A DNA stretch of 64,000 bases, taken from the NCBI RefSeq assembly GCF_900021175.1, contig NZ_FCOP01000010.1, positions 1 through 64,000 of the forward strand. Reading direction: 5' to 3'. This stretch comes from Pseudenterobacter timonensis (GTDB lineage Bacteria; Pseudomonadota; Gammaproteobacteria; Enterobacterales; Enterobacteriaceae). The position numbers and the translations under genes are program-made. Positions within the stretch are counted from its first letter, which is position 1; every line of letters starts with the position of its first letter. This document shows positions 63,941 to 64,000 of the stretch, one piece after another. Below the pieces are notes generated by a model. It searched no databases. It was not told the origin of the DNA and worked only from the letters and a program-made list of their open reading frames with translations.

Positions 63941-63958
63941 TGAGAATGGTTATCATTA
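63941..63958 (-). promoter_or_regulatory. Fur box of fecIR
   Basis: On the minus strand TAATGATAACCATTCTCA matches the Fur consensus GATAATGATAATCATTATC at most positions, just upstream of fecI. It makes the whole fec system iron-repressed. Confidence 0.8.
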
Positions 63959-63964
63959 CAATGT

Positions 63965-63990
63965 AAAAAACCCCACAACGGGGGCTTTTT
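63965..63990. terminator. Bidirectional terminator at the window edge
   Basis: CCCC / GGGG stem (63971–63983) with A6 before and T5 after. It separates fecI from whatever lies beyond the window. Confidence 0.6.
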
Positions 63991-64000
63991 ACATACCTAT

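Overview
The window is a chromosomal segment of an enterobacterium (Enterobacteriaceae). Gene content, order and protein lengths track the Escherichia coli rrn–metA–aceBAK–metH–lysC–pgi–mal–ubi–plsB–lexA–dnaB–uvrA–ssb block almost gene for gene. The base composition looks GC-rich, REP/BIME elements of the enteric type occur in several gaps, and start sites that can be checked restore E. coli lengths (MetH 1227, Pgi 549, MalE 396, MalF 514, TyrB 397, Zur 171 residues). Accessory genes absent from the E. coli K-12 version point to an Enterobacter/Lelliottia/Klebsiella-like genus, but the genus cannot be fixed from this sequence alone.

Layout. 1–306: end of an rRNA operon (23S 3' end, 5S, terminator). 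424–13034: metA under four tandem met boxes, the glyoxylate shunt operon aceBAK with its repressor iclR, metH, and the phosphate transporter yjbB. 13147–16115: a HigBA-like toxin–antitoxin pair with a palindromic operator, then rluF, yjbD and a BASS-family transporter. 16145–23708: lysC (with no visible lysine riboswitch), pgi, and the exopolysaccharide-linked operon yjbEFGH. 23736–26533: an accessory minus-strand operon coding for a cysteine desulfidase/serine dehydratase-type Fe–S enzyme, AzlC, AzlD and a RidA-type imine deaminase. 26880–35190: psiE and the divergent maltose operons malEFG and malK-lamB-malM. 35313–46668: ubiCA, a REP tandem array, plsB, dgkA, lexA-dinF, yjbJ, zur, a cupin, a TraF-like outer-membrane protein, dusA and pspG. 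46853–56345: qorA, dnaB, alr, tyrB, yjbQR, uvrA and ssb. 56370–63960: a complete-looking ferric citrate locus fecIRABCDE in which fecC carries a frameshift.

How the parts work together. MetA and MetH are the first and last steps of methionine synthesis and both show methionine-regulator sites. AceB, AceA and AceK run and gate the glyoxylate bypass under IclR. MalEFGK2, LamB and MalM form one maltodextrin uptake machine with MalT and CRP sites between its two operons. LexA, DinF and UvrA carry SOS boxes. FecI/FecR/FecA form a surface-signalling loop whose sigma-dependent promoter is visible ahead of fecA.

The most interesting items are the desulfidase–AzlCD–RidA operon (a plausible self-contained module that makes, disarms and perhaps exports products of 2-aminoacrylate chemistry), the absence of the L-box riboswitch from lysC, the fecC frameshift consistent with a 14-base deletion, an RNA hairpin covering the yjbD ribosome binding site, and a four-unit REP array between ubiA and plsB.
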